A DNA stretch of 18,053 nucleotides, taken from contig JANXNM010000294.1 of NCBI GenBank assembly GCA_025354065.1, forward strand, positions 1-18,053, read 5' to 3'. The notes below the pieces were generated by a model, which worked only from the letters and a program-made list of their open reading frames with translations, made no database searches and was not told the origin of the DNA. The translations under genes were made by a program, and so were the position numbers. The stretch's first letter is position 1, and every line of letters starts with the position of its first letter. The stretch is from Synechococcales cyanobacterium 340R_concoct_173_sub. GTDB taxonomy: Bacteria; Cyanobacteriota; Cyanobacteriia; Leptolyngbyales; Leptolyngbyaceae. Shown one piece after another: positions 1 to 6,993 of the stretch.

Positions 1-20
1 ACTCCAATCTCTCCTCTTCT

Positions 21-40
21 TTAATCCCCTTTAATCCCCT
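21..40 (+). repeat. Tandem 10-bp direct repeat abutting a start codon
   Basis: TTAATCCCCT occurs twice back to back and ends immediately before the ATG of the CYTH gene. It occupies the place where a ribosome binding site would sit and shows no GGAG-like core. Confidence 0.7.
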
Positions 41-721
41 ATGTCTACGGAAATCGAACGTAAATTTCTCACGATCAATAACGATTGGAAAACCCTAGCA
101 ACTCCAGTGCCCTATCGCCAAGGTTATATCAACAGCGATCGTGGCCATCACGTTTTAATTCACACCAATACCGATCCTGGACGCACTAGTGGCTTCCTCG
201 AAATCCGATCGCCCAAGCTCCCGTTCTCGATCGAACATCTTATTCCCATCCAAGACGCGAAAGCCCTTCACGACCAACTCTGTTTTGACCTCAGAACCAC
301 CACAAATTCAGGTTGCACCCGTCGCACTGGAGCCTTGAGTACGCGAGCTGGCCATACCCTACGATCGCGGATTGCGGGCGATCGGGGGATTTTTACTATC
401 AAAACTAAAACAGTAGGAATAAGCCGATCGGAATTTGAGTTTGAGATTCCGATCGTGGCCGCCGAGCAACTGCTGAATACAGTATGCGAACAGCCGCAAA
501 TCGATAAGACTCGGCGCAAAATTGCCCATGAAGGATTTATTTGGGAGGTTGATGAATTTGCTGGCGAGAATCTTGGCCTAGTCATTGCCGAAATCGAACT
601 GAGCCACGAGGCCCAAAGCTTCACCAAACCCCACTGGATCGGCCCTGAAGTCACAGGCGATCGGCGCTATTACAACTCATCCCTAGCTCAAACCCCCTTC
701 ACTAAATGGCCAAAGGCTTGA
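41..721 (+). CDS. CYTH-domain protein (inorganic triphosphatase type) with internal duplication
   Basis: This 226-residue protein opens with the CYTH signature ExExK (E4, E6, K8 in EIERK). It continues with RQGYI (26-30), a basic/acidic strand pair (GIFTIK 116-121, EFEFEIP 131-137), WEVDEF (168-173) and AEIEL (183-187), the charged strands that line a triphosphate tunnel. Small bacterial CYTH proteins typically hydrolyse tripolyphosphate using a divalent metal; that role is inferred from the family. Such proteins are usually about 150-160 residues, so this one carries roughly 70 extra residues between RQGYI and the strand at 105. The extra part (about 36-81) itself looks like a second copy of the 105-149 segment. 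The start is the ATG at 41, right after two tandem copies of TTAATCCCCT, with no clear Shine-Dalgarno. No neighbour explains its pathway. CYTH assignment is firm, substrate is not. Confidence 0.88.
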   Translation: MSTEIERKFLTINNDWKTLATPVPYRQGYINSDRGHHVLIHTNTDPGRTSGFLEIRSPKLPFSIEHLIPIQDAKALHDQLCFDLRTTTNSGCTRRTGALSTRAGHTLRSRIAGDRGIFTIKTKTVGISRSEFEFEIPIVAAEQLLNTVCEQPQIDKTRRKIAHEGFIWEVDEFAGENLGLVIAEIELSHEAQSFTKPHWIGPEVTGDRRYYNSSLAQTPFTKWPKA

Positions 722-838
722 AATTTTAGTTAAAATTCTAAATTCGTTTCAAAAAACTTTTACCATTCCCAAAATATTCAGTAAAATCTCGAAGACTTCA
801 TCCTTCATCCAACTGACGCTTGTCTAGTGCGATCGTTT

Positions 839-1432
839 ATGCGAAACCCCAACTCGACCGAAAACTCAGCCCCCATCTCCGCCGTCCCGGTTTCTCTATA
901 CCGAGAGATTTGTGGCGAATTGCGAGAGAAATCTGGTCAAGTTGAAACCTTACAACTCAATAACCAACGCATTCTGCAAGAAAATAAGCAGCTTCGCCAA
1001 GAAATTCAACGCCTCGTTCAAATGGTGATGCATACCCATCATCAAGTCACCCAAATCTCTGAATTTCAAACGGAGCCAACCACCAACCTAGCGGAAACAT
1101 CTCATCCAGCATCTAACTTAAATCGTTTTACTCCAGCCGTTCCCCCATCAGCGACACAGCCGCCCACCCGACAGAATCGGACTCAAATGCCAGCCCGATC
1201 GACCGCCGCTTCGACTATGGTTCCGTTCTCGACCGTAACCAATAAACGTGAAGACTGGATTACCGGAACCCACGTGCCACCAGCCCAGAGGTTATTTAAT
1301 CAAACTGTCACCATCGCTCAAGACCTACGAGGATGGCGATTGGCAATTGTAATTAGTTTAATTATTTTGAGTGCTTTTGGGGCAGGTTTCTTGATTGTGC
1401 GCCCTTTGATTAGTCAGCCTACCTCAAAATGA
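839..1432 (+). CDS. Coiled-coil protein with C-terminal membrane anchor, unknown function
   Basis: I do not recognise a named family. From the ATG at 839 the protein has 197 residues. Residues about 21-73 form a heptad-like, Gln/Glu/Leu-rich helix (EICGELREKSGQVETLQLN onward), which is a likely coiled coil. Residues 75-150 are low-complexity and rich in Thr, Pro and Ser. Residues about 167-187 are one hydrophobic segment (WRLAIVISLIILSAFGAGFL) followed by a short basic tail. The topology suggests a tail-anchored protein with a cytoplasmic coiled coil. A GTG at 827 is in frame and would add four residues; neither start has a good Shine-Dalgarno, and I prefer the ATG. It lies 105 bases after the CYTH gene on the same strand, so co-transcription is possible but unproven. 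Confidence 0.7.
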   Translation: MRNPNSTENSAPISAVPVSLYREICGELREKSGQVETLQLNNQRILQENKQLRQEIQRLVQMVMHTHHQVTQISEFQTEPTTNLAETSHPASNLNRFTPAVPPSATQPPTRQNRTQMPARSTAASTMVPFSTVTNKREDWITGTHVPPAQRLFNQTVTIAQDLRGWRLAIVISLIILSAFGAGFLIVRPLISQPTSK

Positions 1433-1498
1433 CAAGCTGTAGTAATGGCGATCGTCATAATTTTCTTCAAAATTTACAACTATTAGTCTGACGGATAA

Positions 1499-1512
1499 GT
1501 AAACACTGATAC
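1499..1512 (+). promoter_or_regulatory. Putative NtcA binding site upstream of glnB
   Basis: The sequence is an exact GTA-N8-TAC (GTAAACACTGATAC), the consensus of the cyanobacterial nitrogen regulator NtcA, centred about 185 bases before the glnB start. A -10-like TAACAC begins 23 bases downstream (1536) and TATAGAT lies at 1544, close to the usual NtcA-to-minus-10 spacing but not matching TAN3T exactly. A random 18-kb sequence would hold a few such words, so the position before glnB is the main support. Confidence 0.6.
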
Positions 1513-1663
1513 AGTATCTATGTTCCGCTGGATGCTAACACTCTATAGATAGTAATTTCTAACGATCGCTCTTTCAAGGTCTGTTTTAGTGCTTTAAAGT
1601 ATTATTTCTTAAAGCAACAAGATTTAGCCTAAAACTAGTGCATTATAGGGATGAATAAATTAA

Positions 1664-2029
<366 letters not shown>

Positions 2030-2058
2030 ATTATTTTTATTTAAATCTAATTTACAGA

Positions 2059-2099
2059 AAAAGAAGAGCCGATCGCACTTAACGATTAGCTCTTCTTTT
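2059..2099 (+). terminator. Hairpin terminator, probably bidirectional
   Basis: Perfect 11-bp arms AAAAGAAGAGC (2059-2069) and GCTCTTCTTTT (2089-2099) flank a 19-base loop. The distal arm ends in T's on the + strand, and the minus strand likewise ends in T's. It lies between convergent glnB and the minus-strand gene ending at 2135, so it can serve both. Confidence 0.85.
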
Positions 2100-2134
2100 A
2101 TGTAGTTATGGCCTGTATTTATAACTCAAGGTCT

Positions 2135-3022
2135 TTATAACTCAGCCACTGCCCGCTCGATTAATCGTCTTGCCAGGGTCTGAGTTCCGGTATGAGTGTA
2201 GTATTTCACCGAAATATCCAAAAACGCCCCGACATAATCCAGTTTGTCTTCAGAAATTTTCACAAACTTCTGGAGATTACTTAACACATTTTCTTGAGTC
2301 AGCCCCTTTTGATCAACAAAACCCGTCATCCACCCACTCACCGAGTCAAAGCTCTGGCCGATGAAGCCAAGTTTGTCACCGCTGTTGTTACCAGGAATGA
2401 GGCTGCTGACGCTTTTAAAGGTGTCATTTTTTTCTAGCTCATTCGGGGTCATATTGTTCAATGTCCCTAGACCTTTGCCGATGAATCCTGGTCCCAAGGG
2501 AATTAAGCCATCAAAGCAAATTAATGCAACCATCCGCATCAACGATTCTCCGCCATAGTCGCCCAGCGCCGCCAAAAAGTCTCCAACGCTGTCGCCAGGA
2601 ATTCCATTAATTTGGCAATAGGCCACCAACTCAACGACTAGCTTGACGCAGAGATCAATGCTTTGGACCTTCTCGGGTTTTGGGGTCAACTTGTCCAGAA
2701 AGCCGAGAAAAGAGACGTCTTGACCGATTTTGTTGGCCATCGCCGCCATGCCCAATGCGCCCGCTGCGTTATCCACAGTCTGGTAGAGCCACATGGCCCG
2801 TTGGTAGCCTTCGCCTTCGTCGTTGTAAAGATAGACGGCACGTTCGCCGATCGCCTGAATCATCGCCTCATCACTTTCGCCCGTCACCGATCGAATGGTA
2901 TTGGTGAATCCTGTGAGGTTTTGCCATTGGCCCGGAATCACAAAATCTAGGGCATTCAACGCCATAATCGTCGTGCCACCCGTGGGCAATTCGTCAACCA
3001 ATTCAAAAATAGATTTACTCAT
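2135..3022 (-). CDS. Conserved hypothetical cyanobacterial protein
   Basis: I do not recognise a functional family. The 295-residue protein starts MSKSIFELVDELPTGGTTIM and appears soluble and mostly helical, with no signal peptide and no clear transmembrane span. It contains a Gly/Leu-rich middle (LGPGFIGKGLGTLNNM near 176-191) and a C-terminal helix ending LARRLIERAVAEL. There are only two cysteines close to each other in the middle part and no nucleotide-binding or metal motif that I can see. The ATG at 3022 is preceded by TAGGA about ten bases upstream. It follows the lipoprotein gene on the same strand with a 70-base gap, so the two may be co-transcribed. Its terminator is the shared hairpin at 2059-2099. 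Confidence 0.8.
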   Translation of the reverse strand: MSKSIFELVDELPTGGTTIMALNALDFVIPGQWQNLTGFTNTIRSVTGESDEAMIQAIGERAVYLYNDEGEGYQRAMWLYQTVDNAAGALGMAAMANKIGQDVSFLGFLDKLTPKPEKVQSIDLCVKLVVELVAYCQINGIPGDSVGDFLAALGDYGGESLMRMVALICFDGLIPLGPGFIGKGLGTLNNMTPNELEKNDTFKSVSSLIPGNNSGDKLGFIGQSFDSVSGWMTGFVDQKGLTQENVLSNLQKFVKISEDKLDYVGAFLDISVKYYTHTGTQTLARRLIERAVAEL

Positions 3023-3092
3023 CGTTCAAAATTCCTAAAATGTAAAAGCTGGGATTGCAAATACTTTGAATAGCTCTAAAACTGAAGGCGTA

Positions 3093-3617
3093 TTATTTCA
3101 GTTTTGAGAGTCCAGTCAGATCAAATTTTTTAATCCATGCCGTTCGATCGTCCTTGTCAAAAGTCGGCGCTTTGGAAATAACTTTTACTTGATAGCGATC
3201 GCTCACTAATACGCTGGTTTGGGTCGTGCCCATATCTACTGATGGATAGCCCGCAATACTGGTCTTTGCATTGGTGAACTTGGCGGCGGCGGCAGGAAGG
3301 CTTTTGGTGTCAGTCACGGCTAGCATGGCCAACTCTTTGCCATCTTTTTTTAGCTTAGCTTCCGCGAATCCTTTTTTCTCTTGAGTGTAGACCCGCTCAT
3401 AGCCGTCTTGGCCCTTAGGGAAAAACTTATTAAATTCACCGCCTTTGGTCGCGTCCTTTGCGACAGCAGGCGTAGCATTACGAGCAGTACTGTCTTTTTG
3501 AACTTGATCAAATTGCGATGGGGCTTTGGCTTGACAGCCAGCAATCGCTAAGGTAACGCACAGCACGAGAGCCATAACGCCCTTGCGCCAATCAATTCGC
3601 CAATCATGTTTGGTCAT
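3093..3617 (-). CDS. Cyanobacterial lipoprotein, unknown function
   Basis: The 174-residue protein has a positively charged N-terminus (DWRIDWRKG), a hydrophobic stretch and a lipobox LAIAGC with the lipidated cysteine at position 28. It should be exported by Sec and lipid-anchored. After a flexible linker (30-60), the domain from about 61 to 174 (FNKFFPKGQDGYERVYTQEK, then GFAEAKLKKDGKELAMLAV, YPSVDMGTTQTSVLVSDRYQ) has the alternating pattern of a beta-rich domain. From memory this resembles a lipoprotein family conserved in cyanobacteria without assigned function. The start is well supported: GGAG lies seven bases before the ATG at 3617. A minus-strand TATAAT at 3675-3680 is a likely -10 element, and phased repeats at 3742-3769 lie further upstream. 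Confidence 0.85.
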   Translation of the reverse strand: MTKHDWRIDWRKGVMALVLCVTLAIAGCQAKAPSQFDQVQKDSTARNATPAVAKDATKGGEFNKFFPKGQDGYERVYTQEKKGFAEAKLKKDGKELAMLAVTDTKSLPAAAAKFTNAKTSIAGYPSVDMGTTQTSVLVSDRYQVKVISKAPTFDKDDRTAWIKKFDLTGLSKLK

Positions 3618-3674
3618 GGTTAATCTCCATTTCGGTATTTATCGAGAATCTTCGCATGAGGTTGATTCAGCCTA

Positions 3675-3680
3675 ATTATA
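3675..3680 (-). promoter_or_regulatory. Candidate -10 element for the lipoprotein gene
   Basis: On the minus strand this reads TATAAT, 58 bases before the ATG. The hexamer 17 bases further upstream (TCGCAC) is not -35-like, which is what an activator-dependent promoter would look like. Confidence 0.45.
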
Positions 3681-3741
3681 AGAGTATTTAAGATTGAGTG
3701 CGATAGAGGTAAAAGTTACAGTTTTATTCAGGATTTCCGTA

Positions 3742-3769
3742 CTGTTAGATGACTGTTAAATAGCTGTAA
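3742..3769. promoter_or_regulatory. Three CTGTTA-type direct repeats at 11-bp spacing
   Basis: CTGTTA begins at 3742 and 3753 and CTGTAA at 3764, each exactly 11 bases apart. One helical turn between half-sites is the arrangement bound by OmpR/PhoB-family response regulators; the E. coli Pho box uses CTGTCAT with the same period. GTTACAG at 3715-3721 is also the inverse of the third copy plus its flank (CTGTAAC, 3764-3770). Which regulator binds, and in which direction, cannot be read from the sequence. Confidence 0.5.
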
Positions 3770-3875
3770 CGATTTCTAAAGTCAGAATTCATGGATTTAG
3801 CGGCTTAATTTTGAATATCCGGTTGACTTCAATAAAATCACAGGAAAAATACATAAATTCTTTAATGAATAAAAA

Positions 3876-3889
3876 TAATGAATTCATTA
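3876..3889. repeat. 14-base perfect palindrome
   Basis: TAATGAATTCATTA is its own reverse complement, and the half-word TAATGAAT is repeated directly at 3863-3870. The position, about 85 bases before the DUF3285 start, fits an operator, but a palindrome of this length is not rare in AT-rich DNA. Confidence 0.4.
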
Positions 3890-3972
3890 CTCCGATATGG
3901 TTTTTATCAACGTTCGGACGTAATATTTGAATCTAAGCTGTTCTGTAATCTGTCACTTCAACCCCACACCCA

Positions 3973-4212
3973 ATGACCTCATCTCCTGACAACCCCGCCG
4001 ATCGTGAGATTGATCATGAAATCGATCGTTCCAACTCGATCGAAGACTCGGCCCAAACGTTTCAAGCTAAAGAGCCTGAAAAAGAGCCAACATTTGTTAA
4101 GCTCGCCATGCGCAATATGGTTCGCAAGGGTGGAAAGTCATTATTTCACTTTGGACTGACGATCGTGGGCCTCTTGGCCGTTCTTGTGGGCCTTGCCTAT
4201 GTCACTCGTTAG
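3973..4212 (+). CDS. DUF3285 family small membrane protein
   Basis: The 79-residue protein has an acidic, disordered N-terminal half and a conserved C-terminal half: FVKLAMRNMVRKGGKSL (41-57), then one transmembrane helix (about 59-77), ending YVTR. This block matches what I know of DUF3285, a family confined to cyanobacteria and without assigned function. It sits directly before ybeY, dgkA and trpG on the same strand, an arrangement I recall from other cyanobacteria; the gap to ybeY is 61 bases. No strong Shine-Dalgarno precedes the ATG. Confidence 0.85.
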   Translation: MTSSPDNPADREIDHEIDRSNSIEDSAQTFQAKEPEKEPTFVKLAMRNMVRKGGKSLFHFGLTIVGLLAVLVGLAYVTR

Positions 4213-4273
4213 CCAAAATTTATCTAGCCCACACTTCTCAGGCTGAGTTTTCTCAACCATCAGGACCCCTGGA

Positions 4274-4771
4274 ATGAAGGTAGACGTTAGTGTTCAAGGA
4301 AAATTTGCCAACGATTACTCCCCGCCTTGGCAAGATTGGATTACCGTGTGGATTCGAGAGCTAGGCCCAGCCAATGCTAGCGGCGAGGCGCTGCATCCGA
4401 ACGACTTGTACGAAATGAGTTTACGTCTAACGGATGACGCGGAAGTCCAGAGCCTCAATCGTGAATATCGTGATAAAGATCAGCCGACAGATGTGTTGTC
4501 CTTTGCAGCGCTAGAAGTAGACTGTCAGTATGACTTACCTGTTGAAGAAGCTCTGTATTTGGGTGATATTGTCATTTCTGTCGAAACCGCAGCAAGACAA
4601 GCCGACAATCTAGGGCATTCTATTGAAACCGAACTGACATGGTTGGCATCCCACGGACTTCTACATTTACTCGGCTGGGATCATCCAGATGAACCAAGTT
4701 TATTGGAAATGTTGAATCAGCAGCGCGATTTGCTTCAGGCGATCGGAGTTGAGATTCAGGTGGAATACTAA
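4274..4771 (+). CDS. ybeY: Endoribonuclease YbeY, rRNA maturation factor
   Basis: YbeY is a single-strand endoribonuclease that takes part in 16S rRNA 3' end maturation and ribosome quality control. The zinc motif HGxLHLxGxDH is complete: H127, H131 and H137 in SHGLLHLLGWDHPDE. The other family blocks are present too: LNREYRDKDQPTDVLSF (61-77) and LGDIVIS (96-102). The length of 165 residues is normal. A short insertion (AALEVDCQYDLPVEEA, 78-93) between these blocks is typical in kind for cyanobacterial members. The ATG at 4274 follows DUF3285 by 61 bases and precedes dgkA by 71, which suggests one transcript. Confidence 0.97.
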   Translation: MKVDVSVQGKFANDYSPPWQDWITVWIRELGPANASGEALHPNDLYEMSLRLTDDAEVQSLNREYRDKDQPTDVLSFAALEVDCQYDLPVEEALYLGDIVISVETAARQADNLGHSIETELTWLASHGLLHLLGWDHPDEPSLLEMLNQQRDLLQAIGVEIQVEY

Positions 4772-4842
4772 TCCCATCACTCGTCCACATCTTCGGTGCA
4801 GGGTTCAACTGCCTTTGACGTTTATTCTGTGTAGAATTCCTT

Positions 4843-5334
4843 ATGTCGCAAGATTTATCCACTCAATCTAAACGTCCTGACTTAAAGACTGATACCAAGA
4901 AGACTGATGCTAAAATGCAATTCAAACGCGATTCGGCATGGCAAGTGGCTCCGACGCTGTGGAGTAGTTTTCGGTATGCAGGCATGGGATTAACCTACGC
5001 CTTCCAGACCCAACGAAATTTTCGCATTCATACAATGCTGGGACTTGCGGCCATTACCTTGGGAATACTGTTGCATTTGACGATGGTTGAGCTGGCGGTG
5101 ATTGGGTTGACCTGTGGTGCGGTGCTGTCGATGGAGCTGTTGAATACGGCGCTTGAGGCGGTGGTGGATTTGACGGTGAAGCAGACCTATCACGATTTGG
5201 CCAAGATTGCTAAGGACTGTGCTGCGGGGGCAGTGTTGGTGACGGCGATCGTGGCGTTGCTAGTGGGTTGTATGTTGATTTTGCCCAAGCTGTGGATCGT
5301 TGTTGTGGCCTTTGTGTCAAGAGGCTTTATTTAG
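4843..5334 (+). CDS. dgkA: Diacylglycerol kinase / undecaprenol kinase family membrane protein
   Basis: This is a small integral-membrane lipid kinase. In Gram-positives and probably in cyanobacteria the family phosphorylates undecaprenol, feeding the cell-wall lipid carrier pool; the exact substrate here is inference. The 163-residue protein has a hydrophilic, lysine-rich N-terminal extension (1-40). Three or more hydrophobic segments follow (about 65-80, 83-97, 128-148 and a short C-terminal one). The catalytic blocks MELLNTALEAVVD (97-109) and AKDCAAGAVL (123-132) are both intact. In the ybeY-dgkA order it shares a transcription unit with ybeY, as in many bacteria. The ATG at 4843 was chosen as the only upstream start in frame with the extension. 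Confidence 0.95.
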   Translation: MSQDLSTQSKRPDLKTDTKKTDAKMQFKRDSAWQVAPTLWSSFRYAGMGLTYAFQTQRNFRIHTMLGLAAITLGILLHLTMVELAVIGLTCGAVLSMELLNTALEAVVDLTVKQTYHDLAKIAKDCAAGAVLVTAIVALLVGCMLILPKLWIVVVAFVSRGFI

Positions 5335-5402
5335 CAACTAGTTTTTAATAGCCAGTTTTTAACAACCTGGTTATAAATTTCAGCCTAAAGATTTCGTAGT
5401 AT

Positions 5403-5408
5403 TATAAT
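5403..5408 (+). promoter_or_regulatory. Candidate -10 element for trpG
   Basis: An exact TATAAT lies 33 bases before the trpG ATG. A weak -35 (TTCAGC, 5379-5384) lies 18 bases upstream. This would let trpG be transcribed separately from the ybeY-dgkA unit. Confidence 0.4.
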
Positions 5409-5441
5409 TTCGCCACTGGTCTTGATGGGAAAAGCGATTCT

Positions 5442-6038
5442 ATGATCTTGGTTATTGATAACTACGATAGTTTCACCTATAACTTGGTGCAATATTTGGG
5501 GGAGTTGAGCAGCGAATTTACGATCGCTCAAGATATTCAAGTGGTTCGTAATGATGAAATTACACTAGAGCAAATTGACGAGTTGGCCCCCGATGCCATA
5601 GTAATTTCTCCGGGTCCAGGAACGCCAGATGATGCGGGGATTTCCCTGAGCGTAATTGAAAAATTTGGCCCCACGATTCCGCTATTAGGCGTATGTCTTG
5701 GACATCAGAGTATTGGGCAGGTCTATGGCGGGCAAGTGATTTGTGCGCCGGAGTTGATGCATGGCAAGGTGTCGGCAGTTTCCCATACTAACGTTGGGGT
5801 ATTTGCTGAACTGGAAAACCCGACCATAGCGACGCGGTATCACAGTTTGATTGTTGATCGATCGAGCTGTCCGGATGTATTGGAAATTACAGCTTGGGTC
5901 GATGATTTGATTATGGGGCTACGACATCGAGACTATCCCAACCTTCAGGGCGTTCAATTTCATCCGGAAAGTGTGCTGACAAAATCTGGAAAACAATTGC
6001 TGCGGAACTTTTTGCGGGATGCGACGGGTCATAGCTGA
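5442..6038 (+). CDS. trpG: Anthranilate / aminodeoxychorismate synthase glutamine amidotransferase subunit
   Basis: This class I glutamine amidotransferase releases ammonia from glutamine for a chorismate-aminating partner (TrpE in tryptophan synthesis, or PabB in folate synthesis). The 198-residue length is standard. Motifs in order are [18 protein letters not shown] (5-22), [12 protein letters not shown] (55-66), the nucleophile elbow GVCLGHQS with Cys85, and HPES with His174 and Glu176, which complete the triad. In bacteria with a single copy, the subunit commonly serves both pathways. No trpE or pabB is present in this window. It is the last well-known member of the DUF3285-ybeY-dgkA-trpG cluster, with 107 bases separating it from dgkA and a possible own promoter. 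pabA is an equally valid name. Confidence 0.95.
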   Translation: MILVIDNYDSFTYNLVQYLGELSSEFTIAQDIQVVRNDEITLEQIDELAPDAIVISPGPGTPDDAGISLSVIEKFGPTIPLLGVCLGHQSIGQVYGGQVICAPELMHGKVSAVSHTNVGVFAELENPTIATRYHSLIVDRSSCPDVLEITAWVDDLIMGLRHRDYPNLQGVQFHPESVLTKSGKQLLRNFLRDATGHS

Positions 6039-6191
6039 TGGGTCCAGATTCTGGGTTCAATGTCAAAACTGTGATTCACGATATGAAGTGCGCTAATCTG
6101 TCAGATGGTCAATCTGCTGCCTTTTTTCGCAATCTGCGATTCATAAAATGGCCTGTAAAACTAATAAAATGTGTGATGAGGAGACTAGTTT

Positions 6192-6959
6192 ATGAAACGT
6201 AGGCAGCTATTGGGATATGTGGGAATGAGTATGGCAGCGGGGCTATGCACCAGTTTGACGGCAGAACGATCGTTGGGAGAAACAGCGCTTCAATCGGGCG
6301 GGGTATCGGTGCGATCGTTGGGCCATATGAGCTTTTTGCTAACGGGAAGCGGCCAACGTATTTTGGTGAACCCGTTCAAATCTATGGGATGTACAGCGGG
6401 CTATCCGGCTCCGAAGGTTTCGACGGATTTGGTGCTGATTAGCAGTCAGCTTTTGGATGAAGGGGCAGTAGACTTGGTTCCAGGAAATCCTCAGTTGCTG
6501 TATGAGGCGGGTGCCTATGATGTGAAAGGCATTAAGTTTCAGGGAATTGCTATTGATCACGATCGTAATGGCGGCAGACGCTTTGGGACAAATGTAGCTT
6601 GGCGCTGGACTCAAGGTGGGGTAACAATGCTCCATTTAGGTGGTGCGGCGGCGACGATTACGCTTGAGCAAAAGATTTTGATGGGTAGCCCAGATGTAGT
6701 GTTCATTCCGGTTGGTGGTGGTCCTAAGGCTTACAGTGCAGAAGAAGCAAAGGCTGCGATTAATATATTGAAGCCGAAACTAGTGATTCCAATGCAGTAT
6801 AAAACTGGGGCGGCGCAGGGTGAATGTGAACTCAATAATGTCGATGCATTTCTTACCTTAATGAGCGGTGCATCAGTGCGGAAATCTGGCAGCACGATCG
6901 ATGTTTCTAAGTCGAGTTTGCCAAAGGATGGCTTGGTGATTCAGGTGTTGAACGCTTAG
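6192..6959 (+). CDS. Exported MBL-fold (UlaG-like) protein lacking the usual metal ligands
   Basis: The 255-residue protein begins MKRRQLLGYVGMSMAAGL, a Tat-like signal with a twin arginine at 3-4, so export is likely. The rest follows the UlaG/YtkL branch of the metallo-beta-lactamase fold: GHMSFLLTGSGQRILVNPF (44-62), a strand into ISSQLLDEG (83-91), VDHD-like IDHDRNGGRRFGTNVAW (121-137), MLHLGG (146-151), PDVVFIPVGGG (167-177) and PMQYKT (200-205). Where active enzymes carry HxHxDH, this one has SSQLLDE; HLGD is HLGG, and PxHYxT is PMQYKT. It is probably not a classical metallohydrolase, although I recall cyanobacterial homologues sharing the SSQLLDEG variant. GAGGAGAC lies before the ATG at 6192, a strong ribosome site. 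It may be transcribed from its own promoter, 153 bases after trpG. Confidence 0.85.
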   Translation: MKRRQLLGYVGMSMAAGLCTSLTAERSLGETALQSGGVSVRSLGHMSFLLTGSGQRILVNPFKSMGCTAGYPAPKVSTDLVLISSQLLDEGAVDLVPGNPQLLYEAGAYDVKGIKFQGIAIDHDRNGGRRFGTNVAWRWTQGGVTMLHLGGAAATITLEQKILMGSPDVVFIPVGGGPKAYSAEEAKAAINILKPKLVIPMQYKTGAAQGECELNNVDAFLTLMSGASVRKSGSTIDVSKSSLPKDGLVIQVLNA

Positions 6960-6993
6960 AGAGTGTCGGAGAGTCCTTTGGTTGGGACCGAAA

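Larger units (their letters stand above)
3618..3972. other. 355-base divergent intergenic region, regulatory
   Basis: No gene is seen here. The region separates the minus-strand lipoprotein gene from the plus-strand DUF3285 gene and holds a -10 box (3675-3680), phased repeats (3742-3769), a TTGACT hexamer (3823-3828) and a 14-base perfect palindrome (3876-3889). Confidence 0.6.

Noticed and set aside
268..654. A 128-residue minus-strand frame within the CYTH gene
   Set aside because: It is a shadow: Arg/Ser-rich, no ribosome site, and lies fully within a well-supported gene.
3938..3955. CTGTT/CTGTAA/CTGTCA cluster just before the DUF3285 start
   Set aside because: Spacings are 5 and 7 bases (12 overall), not 11, so it does not fit a phased regulator array.
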